In this document: one piece after another, positions 12,881 through 23,700 of the stretch
Numbering within the stretch: the stretch's first letter is position 1
Layout of the letters: each line of letters begins with the position of its first letter
Source: Exiguobacterium aestuarii
GTDB taxonomy: Bacteria > Bacillota > Bacilli > Exiguobacteriales > Exiguobacteriaceae
DNA length: 43,904 nucleotides
Direction of reading: 5' to 3'
Assembly (NCBI RefSeq): GCF_020171655.1
Contig: NZ_JAIVAC010000007.1
Location: 1 to 43,904 of the forward strand
Made by a program: the position numbers and the translations under genes
Notes under the pieces: model-generated
Seen by the model: the letters and a program-made list of their open reading frames with translations, nothing else
Databases searched by the model: none
What the model was told of the DNA's origin: nothing

Positions 12881-12901
12881 TGTAACAGTGAGGTGAAGCG
12901 T

Positions 12902-13138
12902 ATGCCAAAGACGTTACAAGAAATCAGACAGAAACTCGAATCGCATGTTGGTGAACGATTGACGTTGAAAGCAAACGGCGGTCGTAAGAAAGTCGTTACT
13001 CGGTTTGGAACGCTCGTTGAGACATATCCTGCGGTGTTCGTTGTGAAATTGGATGAAGACCTGCATAATGTGGAACGTGTCTCGTATAGCTACGCTGATG
13101 TCCTAACGGATACAGTTAAAATTGAATTCGGCAATTGA
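12902..13138 (+). CDS. veg: Veg protein
   Basis: A 78-aa protein of the Veg family, with the conserved core LTLKANGGRKK (about residues 20-30), ETYPAVFVVKLDED and RVSYSYADVLT. In B. subtilis Veg stimulates biofilm matrix expression by opposing SinR; the fold is an SH3-like barrel. AGGTGA at 12891-12896 supports ATG 12902; the upstream GTG at 12893 overlaps that site. yabG (before) and sspF (after), its neighbours in spore formers, are both absent. Confidence 0.93.
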   Translation: MPKTLQEIRQKLESHVGERLTLKANGGRKKVVTRFGTLVETYPAVFVVKLDEDLHNVERVSYSYADVLTDTVKIEFGN

Positions 13139-13152
13139 TTTATAAATGAGGG

Positions 13153-13182
13153 GCGGATGCATTGGCAGCTGCTTCTTTTTTT
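13153..13182 (+). terminator. Weak terminator candidate after veg
   Basis: GCGGATGC (13153-13160) can pair with GCAGCTGC (13165-13172), with one mismatch and one wobble, before a run of seven T. It would make veg largely monocistronic. A -10-like TACAAT at 13199-13204 lies downstream, but no clear -35 accompanies it. Confidence 0.5.
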
Positions 13183-13238
13183 GTGCGCCTGTTTACGGTA
13201 CAATGTCGAACAGGAGACAAATGGGAAGGGTGAACGTG

Positions 13239-14102
13239 ATGCGCACGATCAGTGTGAAAGCGCCGGCAAAAATTAATTTGACGCTCGATGTCCTCGGAAA
13301 GCGTCCGGACGGCTATCATGAAGTAGAAATGGTAATGACGACAGTCGATTTAGCAGACCGCTTAGAGTTGACGATTTTAGATTCGGATGAGATTCGGATT
13401 CAATCAGAGCACGCCTATGTGCCGAATGATCATCGGAACTTGGCATATCGTGCAGCAGAGTTGTTGCGGGAACGTTTTAATATTCAACAAGGTGTGGAGA
13501 TTGTACTCGATAAACAAATTCCAGTGGCAGCTGGGCTTGCTGGTGGCTCGAGTGATGCGGCGGCGACGCTTCGTGGGATGAACGAGTTATTCTCGTTAAA
13601 CTTGTCATTAGAGGAGCTAGCAGAGCTCGGTGCGGAGATCGGGTCTGACGTTTCATTTTGTGTCATCGGTGGGACAGCCATTGCTCGAGGTCGTGGTGAA
13701 CAGTTAGAAATGATTCCGGCACCGCCGCCATGCTACGTCGTACTCGGAAAGCCCAAGCTAGGAGTATCGACTGCAGATGTGTATCGCGCCGTGCGTATGG
13801 ATGAAGTTCATCATCCGAACACAGGTGCCATGGTAGAAGCGATTCGTCAAAAAGATTTTCATGGGATTTGCGAAAATCTTGGAAACTCGCTCGAGAGTGT
13901 GACGCTCAAGCTTCATCCGGAAGTAAAACAAATCAAAGAAACGATGCGGCATTGTGGGGCAGAAGGTGTTCTCATGAGCGGTAGTGGACCGACTGTCTTT
14001 GCGCTCATTGAGCATGAGCAAAAGGCGCATCGCATCTATAATGGTCTAAAAGGATTTTGCCCAGAAGTGTTCGTCGTTCGGATTCTCGGCAAAAGACATT
14101 GA
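13239..14102 (+). CDS. ispE: 4-diphosphocytidyl-2-C-methyl-D-erythritol kinase
   Basis: IspE is the fourth step of the MEP isoprenoid pathway. The 287-aa GHMP kinase shows [12 protein letters not shown] at the N terminus, the ATP loop [15 protein letters not shown] near residues 92-106 and a C-terminal GSGPTVF motif near 262. AAGGGTGA at 13226-13233 sets the ATG at 13239; upstream in-frame ATGs give residues with no homology. The stop overlaps the -35 of the purR promoter. Confidence 0.96.
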   Translation: MRTISVKAPAKINLTLDVLGKRPDGYHEVEMVMTTVDLADRLELTILDSDEIRIQSEHAYVPNDHRNLAYRAAELLRERFNIQQGVEIVLDKQIPVAAGLAGGSSDAAATLRGMNELFSLNLSLEELAELGAEIGSDVSFCVIGGTAIARGRGEQLEMIPAPPPCYVVLGKPKLGVSTADVYRAVRMDEVHHPNTGAMVEAIRQKDFHGICENLGNSLESVTLKLHPEVKQIKETMRHCGAEGVLMSGSGPTVFALIEHEQKAHRIYNGLKGFCPEVFVVRILGKRH

Positions 14103-14128
14103 ACAAAAACGAATGAAAGTGATATATT
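14099..14128 (+). promoter_or_regulatory. Putative purR promoter
   Basis: TTGAAC (14099-14104) and TATATT (14123-14128) are 18 bases apart. The -35 overlaps the ispE stop. The two CGAA half-sites of the purR dyad flank the -10. Confidence 0.55.
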
Positions 14129-14149
14129 CTCAATAGAACATTCGTTTAT
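14105..14149 (+). promoter_or_regulatory. Candidate PurR operator (inverted PurBox pair)
   Basis: AAACGAATG (14107-14115) and its exact complement CATTCGTTT (14139-14147) face each other. Placed on the 13-base PurBox consensus AWWWCCGAACWWT, the boxes are about 19 bases apart and each keeps the CGAA core with some flank mismatches. The B. subtilis arrangement is two inverted boxes 16-17 bases apart. Autoregulation of purR is the natural reading. Confidence 0.5.
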
Positions 14150-14175
14150 TATTGAAGATGTGAAGGAGAATCCGT

Positions 14176-15000
14176 ATGAAAATTCGTAGAAGTGGTCGTC
14201 TCGTCGATATGACCCGTTATTTGCTTGACCATCCGCATCAGCTTGTCTCGTTGTCGATGTTTTCAAGTCGCTATAAAGCCGCAAAATCGTCAATCAGTGA
14301 AGACCTTGTCATCGTGAGTGAGATGCTGTCTCATGATGGAATTGGAAAGCTTGTGACCGTTCCTGGTGCAGCGGGCGGTGTGATGTTCATCCCAGGCTGG
14401 AGTAAAGAAAAATCCCTTGAGATGATTGATACGCTCTGTGAACAATTATCAAAACCTGAGCGGCTCTTACCAGGGGGCTATCTCTACCTCACAGATGTAT
14501 TAGGCAATCCGAGTCAGGTGAAACCGATGGGACAAGTCTTTGCGTCCGTATTTGCCGATCGTAAAGTCGATGTGGTCATGACGATTGCGACGAAAGGAAT
14601 TCCCCTTGCTTATGCTGTCGCAGAACAATTAGGTGTACCATTTGTCATCGTCCGTTCAGATAGTCGTGTAACGGAAGGATCGACGGTCAGTATCAATTAT
14701 GTATCAGGTTCTTCGAAGGCGATTCGCACAATGGCGCTCGCACGTCGTAGTCTGCCGCGTGGCGCGAATGTGCTCTTGATCGATGACTTCATGAAAGCAG
14801 GGGGAACGATTCGGGGGATGATGAGTCTCTTGAATGAATTCGAAGCAAACCTTGCGGGTGTTGGTGTCTTGATGGAAGCAGAGGGCGCCGAGAAGAAGAT
14901 GGTCAGCGAATACGTCAGCTTGATGAAATTGACGAACGTCGACCCAGATGAAGGTCTTGTCACCATTTCACGGGGGAATGTGGAACAGTTCCTAAAATGA
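14176..15000 (+). CDS. purR: Purine operon repressor PurR
   Basis: A 274-aa Bacillus-type PurR: an N-terminal winged helix (about 1-74) and a C-terminal phosphoribosyltransferase-like domain whose PRPP motif VLLIDDFMKAGG is at residues 199-210. PRPP binding relieves repression of purine genes. A GAAGGAGAA ribosome site is present. In B. subtilis purR is followed by yabJ (ridA); here spoVG comes next after 140 bases with no yabJ remnant. Confidence 0.96.
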   Translation: MKIRRSGRLVDMTRYLLDHPHQLVSLSMFSSRYKAAKSSISEDLVIVSEMLSHDGIGKLVTVPGAAGGVMFIPGWSKEKSLEMIDTLCEQLSKPERLLPGGYLYLTDVLGNPSQVKPMGQVFASVFADRKVDVVMTIATKGIPLAYAVAEQLGVPFVIVRSDSRVTEGSTVSINYVSGSSKAIRTMALARRSLPRGANVLLIDDFMKAGGTIRGMMSLLNEFEANLAGVGVLMEAEGAEKKMVSEYVSLMKLTNVDPDEGLVTISRGNVEQFLK

Positions 15001-15140
15001 TTGGCAAAATTTTGATTTCGATTTATGATTAGAGGGTATAGAGTTATCAATATCGAGTCATGACGTTCGTTCGAAACCAACTGAACCTTACAGAAGACCA
15101 CACCATGGCATAGACAACGATGAAAAAGGGGATGCGAAAC
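15001..15140. other. purR-spoVG intergenic region
   Basis: No gene or yabJ remnant is recognisable in these 140 bases. There is no clear terminator. A weak TTGATT...TATAGA pair with a 19-base gap (about 15012-15042) is the only promoter-like element, and no sigma-H promoter of the kind used by B. subtilis spoVG was found. Confidence 0.4.
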
Positions 15141-15440
15141 ATGCAGATCACAGACGTAAAAATTCGCAAAGTCGCGACAGAAGGCAGAATGAAAGCATTG
15201 GCCTCAATCACACTTGACCATGAATTCGTTGTACATGACCTTCGAATCATCGAAGGGAGTAGCGGTCTATTTGTCGCCATGCCGAGCAAACGGACACCAG
15301 AAGGTATTTTTCGGGACATCGCGCATCCGATTAACGGGGAGATGCGACAGAAAGTTGAAGCGGCTGTATTGGAAACCTATTCCAATATGGAAGTGGATGT
15401 ACTGGACCCCCAGCACGTGTCGTACGGCACGAATGAATGA
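15141..15440 (+). CDS. spoVG: SpoVG, RNA/DNA-binding regulator
   Basis: A 99-aa SpoVG with the conserved core [25 protein letters not shown] and FRDIAHPIN. Despite its name it is widespread in non-spore formers such as Staphylococcus and Listeria, where it is a site-specific nucleic-acid-binding global regulator. AAGGGG at 15126-15131 favours ATG 15141 over in-frame ATGs at 15120 and 15132. A strong terminator follows. Confidence 0.96.
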   Translation: MQITDVKIRKVATEGRMKALASITLDHEFVVHDLRIIEGSSGLFVAMPSKRTPEGIFRDIAHPINGEMRQKVEAAVLETYSNMEVDVLDPQHVSYGTNE

Positions 15441-15444
15441 TATC

Positions 15445-15478
15445 AAACAGCGGTTAGATTACCTACCGCTGTTTTTTT
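15445..15478 (+). terminator. Terminator after spoVG
   Basis: AAACAGCGGT (15445-15454) pairs with ACCGCTGTTT (15465-15474), ending in a run of seven T. Confidence 0.92.
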
Positions 15479-15509
15479 GCGTTTCATTGGTTAAGGAATG
15501 GTACAACTA

Positions 15510-15538
15510 TTGAAACGAAGGCATGGTTTCGATATAGT
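15510..15538 (+). promoter_or_regulatory. Sigma-A promoter of glmU-prs
   Basis: TTGAAA (15510-15515), 17 bases, TATAGT (15533-15538). It lies just after the spoVG terminator and leaves a leader of about 80 bases before glmU. Confidence 0.78.
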
Positions 15539-15551
15539 AGAAACGGTGTAA

Positions 15552-15581
15552 ATAGGATTTAGTTGCAGAAAAGCCGAACTA
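15552..15581 (+). promoter_or_regulatory. Sigma-H-like promoter element in the glmU leader
   Basis: ATAGGATTT (15552-15560), 12 bases, GCCGAACTA (15573-15581). Against the sigma-H pattern RnAGGAwWW / RnnGAATww this has a single mismatch. Function is inferred from pattern only. Confidence 0.35.
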
Positions 15582-15621
15582 TACAGACCAATCACAGCTG
15601 TTGTGAGATAGGAGCGAATGA

Positions 15622-16980
<1,359 letters not shown>

Positions 16981-17025
16981 CTTGCTGCCAATCATTATGG
17001 AAAACGATGGAGGAGAATCCTAAAC

Positions 17026-17982
17026 ATGTCTACTGTATACGAACGAGAAATTCGTCTATTTAGCTTAAACTCGAACCGCCCGCTTGCTGAAGAAATCGCG
17101 AAAGAAATTGGTGTCCCGCTCAGTGATTGCCAAGTCAAACGTTTCAGCGACGGTGAACTCTATATCAACATCGAGGAAAGTGTTCGTGGAGATGATGTGT
17201 ATGTCATCCAATCAACAAGCTCACCTGTAAACGAAACGCTCATGGAATTGCTCGTCATGATTGATGCACTCAAACGTGCTTCTGTCCGTACGATCAACAT
17301 CGTGATGCCGTATTACGGATATGCACGTCAAGACCGTAAAGCACGCTCGCGTGAGCCGATCACGGCGAAACTTGTCGCTGACCTTTTGACAGTAGCAGGT
17401 GCGACACGCGTCATCACAATGGACTTGCATGCAGCGCAAATCCAAGGATTCTTCAATATTCCGGTTGACCAATTACTCGGTGTGCCGCTCATCTCGACGT
17501 ACTTTGAAACAGAAGAGTTTCAAGCGAAGGATATCGTGGTTGTCTCTCCAGACCACGGTGGCGTGACACGTGCACGTAAATTGGCAGAACGTTTGAAAGC
17601 TCCGATTGCTATCATTGATAAGCGTCGTCCGAAAGCGAACGTCGCTGAAGTGATGAACATCGTCGGAAGCGTTGAAGGGAAAACAGCAATTTTGATTGAT
17701 GATATCATCGATACAGCGGGAACGATCACGCTTGCAGCGGATGCAATCGTCCAAGCTGGCGCGAAAGAAGTATATGCGTCTTGTACGCACCCAGTCCTTT
17801 CTGGTCCAGCGATGGAGCGTATCGACAATTCATCGATCAAAGAATTGGTTGTTTTAAATACAATCGATTTGACGGGTCGTCCATGCTCGAGCAAGATCAA
17901 GCAGATGTCGGTTGCCCATTTGCTTGGGGAAGCGATCATGCGTGTCCACGAGCACAAATCGGTCAGTACCCTATTCGATTAA
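17026..17982 (+). CDS. prs: Ribose-phosphate pyrophosphokinase
   Basis: Prs makes PRPP for purine, pyrimidine, histidine, tryptophan and NAD synthesis. The 318-aa class I enzyme shows [11 protein letters not shown] near residue 132, [11 protein letters not shown] near 172 and the PRPP loop [11 protein letters not shown] near 223-233. GGAGGAGAA precedes the ATG. In B. subtilis the general-stress gene ctc follows prs; here a terminator and then pth follow instead. Confidence 0.98.
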   Translation: MSTVYEREIRLFSLNSNRPLAEEIAKEIGVPLSDCQVKRFSDGELYINIEESVRGDDVYVIQSTSSPVNETLMELLVMIDALKRASVRTINIVMPYYGYARQDRKARSREPITAKLVADLLTVAGATRVITMDLHAAQIQGFFNIPVDQLLGVPLISTYFETEEFQAKDIVVVSPDHGGVTRARKLAERLKAPIAIIDKRRPKANVAEVMNIVGSVEGKTAILIDDIIDTAGTITLAADAIVQAGAKEVYASCTHPVLSGPAMERIDNSSIKELVVLNTIDLTGRPCSSKIKQMSVAHLLGEAIMRVHEHKSVSTLFD

Positions 17983-17990
17983 AAAACGAG

Positions 17991-18020
17991 GCCCGGAGGC
18001 ATTCGCCTTTGGGCTTTTTT
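17991..18020 (+). terminator. Terminator after prs
   Basis: GCCCGGAGGC (17991-18000) pairs with GCCTTTGGGC (18005-18014) through the loop ATTC, followed by six T. Confidence 0.9.
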
Positions 18021-18037
18021 GTTCAGGAGGAAATGAT

Positions 18038-18595
18038 ATGAAATGCATCGTCGGTCTTGGAAACCCTGGTAAAAAGTTTGAGATGACCCGACATAACATC
18101 GGTTTTTTGGCAATTGATCGCCTCGCTGAAAAGCATGGGATCTCGCTGAATGAAGCGAAGTTTAACGCCCTTATGGGAACGGGAAGAATCAATGGTGAAC
18201 GCGTTGTACTTGTTAAACCCCTTACGTATATGAACTTATCGGGTGAAGCTGTCCGTCCAATTTTAGATTATTATAAGATTGAGATTGACGATTTACTTGT
18301 CATCTATGACGATTTGGATATGGTGCCAGGAAAACTGCGCTTCCGTCCGAAAGGGAGTGCGGGTGGTCACAACGGAATCAAATCGCTCATTCAACACTTA
18401 GGGACTGCAGAATTCAAGCGATTGAAACTTGGGATTGGACGTCCTCCTCACCCGATCAAAGTCGTCGACTGGGTGTTGATGAACTATCGGAAAGAGGACT
18501 TGCCGGAGTTGAACGAAACACTCGACAACGCCGTAACCGCAGCCACTGATTTCACGGATACAGATTGGCTAGCGCTGATGAATCGATACAACTAA
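18038..18595 (+). CDS. pth: Peptidyl-tRNA hydrolase
   Basis: Pth recycles tRNA from peptidyl-tRNA dropped by stalled ribosomes. The 185-aa protein has GLGNPG (6-11), the catalytic His19 in TRHNIGF, YMNLSG near 67 and the catalytic Asp in YDDLDM near 91. It equals spoVC of B. subtilis, a housekeeping gene. CAGGAGG at 18024-18030 sets ATG 18038. The fin gene that separates pth and mfd in B. subtilis is absent. Confidence 0.97.
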   Translation: MKCIVGLGNPGKKFEMTRHNIGFLAIDRLAEKHGISLNEAKFNALMGTGRINGERVVLVKPLTYMNLSGEAVRPILDYYKIEIDDLLVIYDDLDMVPGKLRFRPKGSAGGHNGIKSLIQHLGTAEFKRLKLGIGRPPHPIKVVDWVLMNYRKEDLPELNETLDNAVTAATDFTDTDWLALMNRYN

Positions 18596-18616
18596 AGGGT
18601 CATAGCACCCTTTTTT
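18594..18616 (+). terminator. Short terminator after pth
   Basis: AAAGGGT (18594-18600) pairs with ACCCTTT (18607-18613), ending in a T-run to 18616. The stem starts in the pth stop codon. Being short, it may be leaky toward mfd. Confidence 0.7.
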
Positions 18617-18640
18617 GTCGTATGAGTTGGAGGAAAACAA

Positions 18641-21600
18641 ATGAATGCTTTAGAGAGATTTATGGTGGCGCTCCCGGAGACGAACGTGATTCGTGAGCGG
18701 CTACAAAAAGTAGACCGTCAATTGGTGACGGGACTGACGACAAGCGCGAAAGCTCTCGTCCTCGCAGGACTTGTGAAATCGTCATCGAGACGTCTCGTCG
18801 TCGTGACGCATAACATGTATCAAGCACAAAAAATGTTCGATCAACTCGAATCACTCATCGGACCGGAAAAAACATTGCTTTATCCGATTGATGAGACGCT
18901 GGCCGCTGAACTGTCGCTGACGTCTAGTCCTGAGCTGTTGGCCGCTCGAATCGATGCCCGTACTCGTCTCCTTGACCAAACAGGAGGCGTCGTTGTCGTG
19001 CCGCTTGGTGGATTACGACGCTATATGCCGAGCCCAGAAGCGTGGCAACATAGTCGCGTTATGCTAAAGCCGGGAAGTGATCTCGAGTTGGCAGACTTTG
19101 CGAAACAATTGACAGATATGGGGTATGAACGAACAGCGACCGTGACGACGCCTGGCGAATTTTCCGTACGAGGCAGTATTTTGGATGTCTACCCGCTCAC
19201 AGAAGCGCGTCCGTATCGGATTGATTTATTTGATACCGAGATCGATTCTATTTTCACGTTCGATGCCGAGACGCAACGTTCGCTCGGTGTGGTAGGGGAA
19301 GTGTGTATCACGCCTGCCACCGAGTTCATCGCCACTGACGATCAGTTGAAACAAGCCGGGCGTTCACTCCGAAAGCAATATGACCGAACCGTCGAGTTGA
19401 TTGAGAACGAAGTGATTCGTCAAGCGCTTGAGGAAGGAGTCGTAACGGACATCGAGCGCTTAGAGCGTGGTGATTTCCCGGATAAAGTTGGAAAGTATTC
19501 GCCACTCCTTTATACATCGACGCTCTTAGACTATATTGGCAAAGACGCCGTACTTATTTTAGATGAAGTGGCGCGAATCGATGATGCCGCGGACGTACAG
19601 GAGCGGGAAGAGGCGGAATGGTTCTCTTCACTCATCGAAAAAGGGGAGGCGGTCAGCAATTACACGCTTGCTGTCCCGATGCACAAAGTGTTTCGTGACT
19701 TGAAACAAGTAGCGTTCTCGCTACTTCCATCTCGTCGCTCCGGGATTCCGGAAACCGCGACGGTACATTTGAGCTGTCGTCCACTCCCGGCATTTCATGG
19801 GCAGATGCATCTCTTAAAGCAAGAAGTGGAACGCTGGCAACAAGGGGATCAACGCATTGTCGTGCTTGCGGGAGACAAGTCACGCGCGGACAAGATTGAA
19901 GCGCTCCTTTCAGACTACGGCATTCATTCAACGTTCACGAATGTCGATGGAGAATTAGAGCCGAGACGCGTATCCGTCATCATCGGTCAAATCGAAGGTG
20001 GGTTTGAATTGTCGACGAGTCGTCTCGTCGTCGTATCAGAAGAGGAATTGTTTAAACGTGTGACGAAACGGAAGCGTCAGACGAAGAACTTAACGAACGC
20101 AGAACGGATTAAGAGCTATCAAGAGTTGAAGCCGAACGACTATGTCGTCCATGTGCATCATGGGATTGGGAAGTATTTAGGCATTAAAACCATCGAGGTC
20201 GGAGGGATTCATCAGGACTATCTCCATCTCGTGTATGCCGGTGATGATGCGCTCTATGTGCCGGTCGATCAAATTGATCTCGTTCAAAAATATGTCGGCG
20301 CCGAAGGGAAAGAACCGAAGATTTATAAACTCGGAGGCACCGAGTGGAAGAAAGTTAAATCGAAAGTCGCCAAGTCGGTTGAAGATATCGCAGATGAGCT
20401 CATTAAATTATATGCGGCACGAGAAGCTTCGGTCGGATTTGCGTTTCCACCGGATGATGAAGAGATGGGGCAATTTGAATCCTCCTTCCCTTATGCTGAG
20501 ACAGAGGACCAGGTCCGCTCAATTGCTGAGATTAAAGCAGACATGGAACGTTCACGTCCGATGGATCGACTTTTATGTGGAGATGTCGGCTATGGGAAAA
20601 CGGAAGTGGCAATCCGAGCGGCATTCAAGGCGGTGCTCGCCGGAAAACAAGTCGCGTTTCTCGTCCCGACGACCGTCCTCGCCCAACAACATTATGAAAC
20701 GATGCTCGAGCGATTCAGTGAATTTCCGATTAACGTTTCTGTCATGAGTCGTTTCCGCTCAAAGAGTGAGATGACTGCGACGAAGAAGGGCTTGAAGGAA
20801 GGGACGATTGATATCGTCGTCGGGACACACCGAGTGTTGTCAAAAGACGTGACGTTCGCGAACCTCGGTCTCGTCATCATCGATGAAGAGCAACGGTTCG
20901 GCGTCAAGCATAAAGAGCGTCTGAAGCAATTGAAGACGAACATCGACGTACTCACGTTGACGGCTACTCCGATTCCGCGAACGCTTCACATGTCGATGAT
21001 TGGAATTCGCGACTTATCTGTGTTAGAAACACCACCAGAGAACCGCTACCCGGTTCAGACGTATGTCATGGAATATGACGGCATCGTCTTGCGTGAAGCG
21101 TTAGAGCGTGAACTTGCGCGTGGAGGACAGGCGTTCTTCCTCTACAACCGTGTCGAAGGCATCGAGCGGAAAGCGGAAGAGATTCGGGCCTTATTGCCTG
21201 AGGCACGTATCGCGACAGCACACGGGCGTATGACCGAGAGCGAACTCGAGAGCCAATTGATCAGTTTCCTTGAAGGGGAAGCGGATATTTTAGTCTCGAC
21301 GACGATTATCGAGACGGGAATCGACATTCCAAACGTCAATACACTCATTGTCCATGATGCTGACAAGATGGGACTTTCCCAACTGTATCAACTTCGTGGT
21401 CGAGTCGGACGTTCGAATCGAATTGCGTATGCTTACTTCACGTATCGAAAAGATAAGCGCTTGACCGAAGTAGCAGAAAGTCGTCTTCAAGCCATTAAAG
21501 AATTCACAGAACTCGGAAGCGGCTTTAAGATCGCGATGCGCGACTTGTCGATTCGAGGTGCCGGTAACTTGCTAGGTGCACAACAATCTGGATTCATCGA

Positions 21601-22168
21601 TTCAGTCGGTTTCGACCTCTATTCTCAAATGCTATCCGAAGCAATCGAGGAACGGAAAGACCGGATGCGTGGACAGGCGAAACAAGTCGTCTTCAAGCCG
21701 GAAATCGCCTTCCAAGCGGATGCCTACATCCCGGACGACTATTTGTCGGATAGTGAGCTGAAGATTGAGATGTATAAGCGTTTCAAATACGTCGATACAC
21801 CAAACGCATTGTTCGCCTTACAAGACGAATTGATTGAGCGATTTGGGGAATTCCCAGAACCAGTCGCCCTTCTCATTCAGCTGACACGTCTACGGATTTA
21901 CGGAGAACTGGCGAAAGTGAGCCGAATCAAACAAACGCCTGGACGGATTGAAATTGTCTTATCGAAAGATTCGACGACAGCCCTCGATGTACCATCCTTT
22001 ATGGAATGGACGATGCCGCTCGGTCGTAAACTAGGAATTGGTCAAGAAGACGGAGCCTTGAAATTGTCACTCAGTGGTCGAATGCCACTCACAGAGCTCT
22101 TGAATGATGCCGATACTGTATTAGAAGAACTGACGAAGCGGTTGGTGGGCGATGCGGTCGCCAAGTAA
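18641..22168 (+). CDS. mfd: Transcription-repair coupling factor Mfd
   Basis: Mfd displaces RNA polymerase stalled at lesions and recruits UvrA. The 1175-aa protein (B. subtilis 1177) starts with UvrB-homology domains (to about 350), then the RNA-polymerase-interacting CarD-like domain near 497-560, and the RecG-like translocase with Walker A GDVGYGKT near 645, DEEQ near 748 and the TRG region after TATPIPRT. The C-terminal regulatory domain lies beyond about 1000. GGAGG precedes the ATG. It overlaps the next gene by 17 bases. Confidence 0.98.
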   Translation: MNALERFMVALPETNVIRERLQKVDRQLVTGLTTSAKALVLAGLVKSSSRRLVVVTHNMYQAQKMFDQLESLIGPEKTLLYPIDETLAAELSLTSSPELLAARIDARTRLLDQTGGVVVVPLGGLRRYMPSPEAWQHSRVMLKPGSDLELADFAKQLTDMGYERTATVTTPGEFSVRGSILDVYPLTEARPYRIDLFDTEIDSIFTFDAETQRSLGVVGEVCITPATEFIATDDQLKQAGRSLRKQYDRTVELIENEVIRQALEEGVVTDIERLERGDFPDKVGKYSPLLYTSTLLDYIGKDAVLILDEVARIDDAADVQEREEAEWFSSLIEKGEAVSNYTLAVPMHKVFRDLKQVAFSLLPSRRSGIPETATVHLSCRPLPAFHGQMHLLKQEVERWQQGDQRIVVLAGDKSRADKIEALLSDYGIHSTFTNVDGELEPRRVSVIIGQIEGGFELSTSRLVVVSEEELFKRVTKRKRQTKNLTNAERIKSYQELKPNDYVVHVHHGIGKYLGIKTIEVGGIHQDYLHLVYAGDDALYVPVDQIDLVQKYVGAEGKEPKIYKLGGTEWKKVKSKVAKSVEDIADELIKLYAAREASVGFAFPPDDEEMGQFESSFPYAETEDQVRSIAEIKADMERSRPMDRLLCGDVGYGKTEVAIRAAFKAVLAGKQVAFLVPTTVLAQQHYETMLERFSEFPINVSVMSRFRSKSEMTATKKGLKEGTIDIVVGTHRVLSKDVTFANLGLVIIDEEQRFGVKHKERLKQLKTNIDVLTLTATPIPRTLHMSMIGIRDLSVLETPPENRYPVQTYVMEYDGIVLREALERELARGGQAFFLYNRVEGIERKAEEIRALLPEARIATAHGRMTESELESQLISFLEGEADILVSTTIIETGIDIPNVNTLIVHDADKMGLSQLYQLRGRVGRSNRIAYAYFTYRKDKRLTEVAESRLQAIKEFTELGSGFKIAMRDLSIRGAGNLLGAQQSGFIDSVGFDLYSQMLSEAIEERKDRMRGQAKQVVFKPEIAFQADAYIPDDYLSDSELKIEMYKRFKYVDTPNALFALQDELIERFGEFPEPVALLIQLTRLRIYGELAKVSRIKQTPGRIEIVLSKDSTTALDVPSFMEWTMPLGRKLGIGQEDGALKLSLSGRMPLTELLNDADTVLEELTKRLVGDAVAK

Positions 22169-23699
22169 GTTTGCACAAGGTGTCGTCCTGTTCGCCCTTG
22201 CCGGTTACGTATCGAAACTGATTAGCTTCGCGTATCGCGTTCCGTATCAAAATTTGGCGGGTGACTTTGGACTCTATGCTTATCAAACCGTCTATCCGTT
22301 CGCCGCGATTGTCGCATCGCTCGGAATTTATGCGATGCCGGTAGTCATTGCGAAAATAGGAGTCGGCGCGAAGGGGTCGAACCAGAAGCTAGAAGTGTTA
22401 TGGAGCAGTTTCTATGCGTTGCTTCTTCTTTCTATCACGCTTGTTGTCACGATGTGGATCTTCGCCCCGACACTCGCAATGTGGCTCGGGGATGAACAGT
22501 TGGCCCCGGCGCTTCGCGTAATCAGTTTGAGTTACTTACTCATGCCGGCGTCCGCCGTGTTACGTGGTGCCTTTCAATCAAGGGATGATTTACGACCGAG
22601 CGCGTGGTCGCAAGTGTTAGAAAATTTTGTACGCGTGACGGTCATGCTGTCGCTCTTATGGATTGGCGTACGTCTTGGAAAAGATGCATACACGCTCAGT
22701 CAATACGCGTATGGCGCGACGCTTGTCGGTGGGGTTGTGGCGATTGCCTTTTTAATCTATCAGGCGCGCGGCCTACGAATCGTAAAAGTACGACGTGTCA
22801 CGTTTCAACATGGATTGCGCCTATTGTTGACGACAGGGCTCGCGGTCGGATTTGCCTCGCTCGGAATCTTATGGATGCAACTCGTCGACTCCTTTACAAT
22901 CGTCAATTTAATGGGGGGGACGTACGAGGCGAAAGTGAGCAAAGGCGTGTTCGACCGGGGATACCCACTTGTCCAATTTGCAATCCTGTTCGCAACGACC
23001 ATCGGTATGGCCAACGTCCCAACACTCGTCCGACACTATCGAGCGGGACATCTGCAAAAAACGACACAAGGGCTCCGTTCGATGATTCGTGTGACAACAG
23101 CCATTGCGGGTGCTGCGACCGTCGGATTGATGGGGGTGATGTTTTTCTTAAACGTTGCCTTGTTTGAAGATGGGTCAGGTACGCGGGCGCTCGTGTTATT
23201 GGCAACGAGTACGTTTGCGGCATCGTTAGCGATTGCAAGCATGACTTGCCTTCAAGCAATCGACCGTGAATGGATTGCGGCTCGCAGTATGATTGTCGCG
23301 ATTTTGGCAAAAGGTGTCGTAAACGTGGGGCTTGTCCCATTCTATGGGATTGAAGGGGCGGCCATCGGTACCTCACTCGGCTTTTTGGCGATGGCGTTCT
23401 ATAACTTTCGGGCGCTCGACCGTTCGATTCCACTCGGGTCGTTTCGGTCGAAGCATTACAAATCGCTATCGAAAGCGCTGGTGCCCATGTTATTACTCGT
23501 TGCCGTGTTAAACTGGGTTGGTCAGATGTGGGTCGATTCGCGAATCGCAGCCTTCGGATGGTTAATCGGGATGGTATGTAGCGGAGCCGTCCTTTATATA
23601 TGGAGATTATGGAGCACGCGAATGCTATCACTTGCGGAATGGGAGTTCATCCCGTTCGGTGGTCGCCTCCTCGATGTGCTCGAAAAAAAGGAGAACTAG
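22152..23699 (+). CDS. SpoVB/Wzx-like polysaccharide flippase (YabM type)
   Basis: A 515-aa integral membrane protein with about 14 hydrophobic helices, of the MOP-superfamily polysaccharide transporters that include SpoVB, MurJ-like and Wzx proteins. The N-terminal block (KFAQGVVLFALAGYVSKLI) is typical. Position and type match B. subtilis YabM, whose substrate is unknown; lipid II or wall-polymer carriers are the likely class. The ATG lies within mfd and the ribosome site is weak, so translation is probably coupled. spoVT, which lies between mfd and yabM in B. subtilis, is missing. Confidence 0.88.
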   Translation: MRSPSKFAQGVVLFALAGYVSKLISFAYRVPYQNLAGDFGLYAYQTVYPFAAIVASLGIYAMPVVIAKIGVGAKGSNQKLEVLWSSFYALLLLSITLVVTMWIFAPTLAMWLGDEQLAPALRVISLSYLLMPASAVLRGAFQSRDDLRPSAWSQVLENFVRVTVMLSLLWIGVRLGKDAYTLSQYAYGATLVGGVVAIAFLIYQARGLRIVKVRRVTFQHGLRLLLTTGLAVGFASLGILWMQLVDSFTIVNLMGGTYEAKVSKGVFDRGYPLVQFAILFATTIGMANVPTLVRHYRAGHLQKTTQGLRSMIRVTTAIAGAATVGLMGVMFFLNVALFEDGSGTRALVLLATSTFAASLAIASMTCLQAIDREWIAARSMIVAILAKGVVNVGLVPFYGIEGAAIGTSLGFLAMAFYNFRALDRSIPLGSFRSKHYKSLSKALVPMLLLVAVLNWVGQMWVDSRIAAFGWLIGMVCSGAVLYIWRLWSTRMLSLAEWEFIPFGGRLLDVLEKKEN

Positions 23700-23700
23700 T

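Noticed and set aside
13204-13210. Single TGTCGAA before ispE (and another at 30812-30818 before hpt) as Spo0A sites
   Set aside because: Isolated copies without tandem spacing; GTCGAA is common in this genome's coding sequence, so single hits are weak evidence.
15035-15040. GGGTAT as a sigma-B -10 before spoVG
   Set aside because: No GTTTAA-like -35 is found at 12-15 bases; the match is too short to support.
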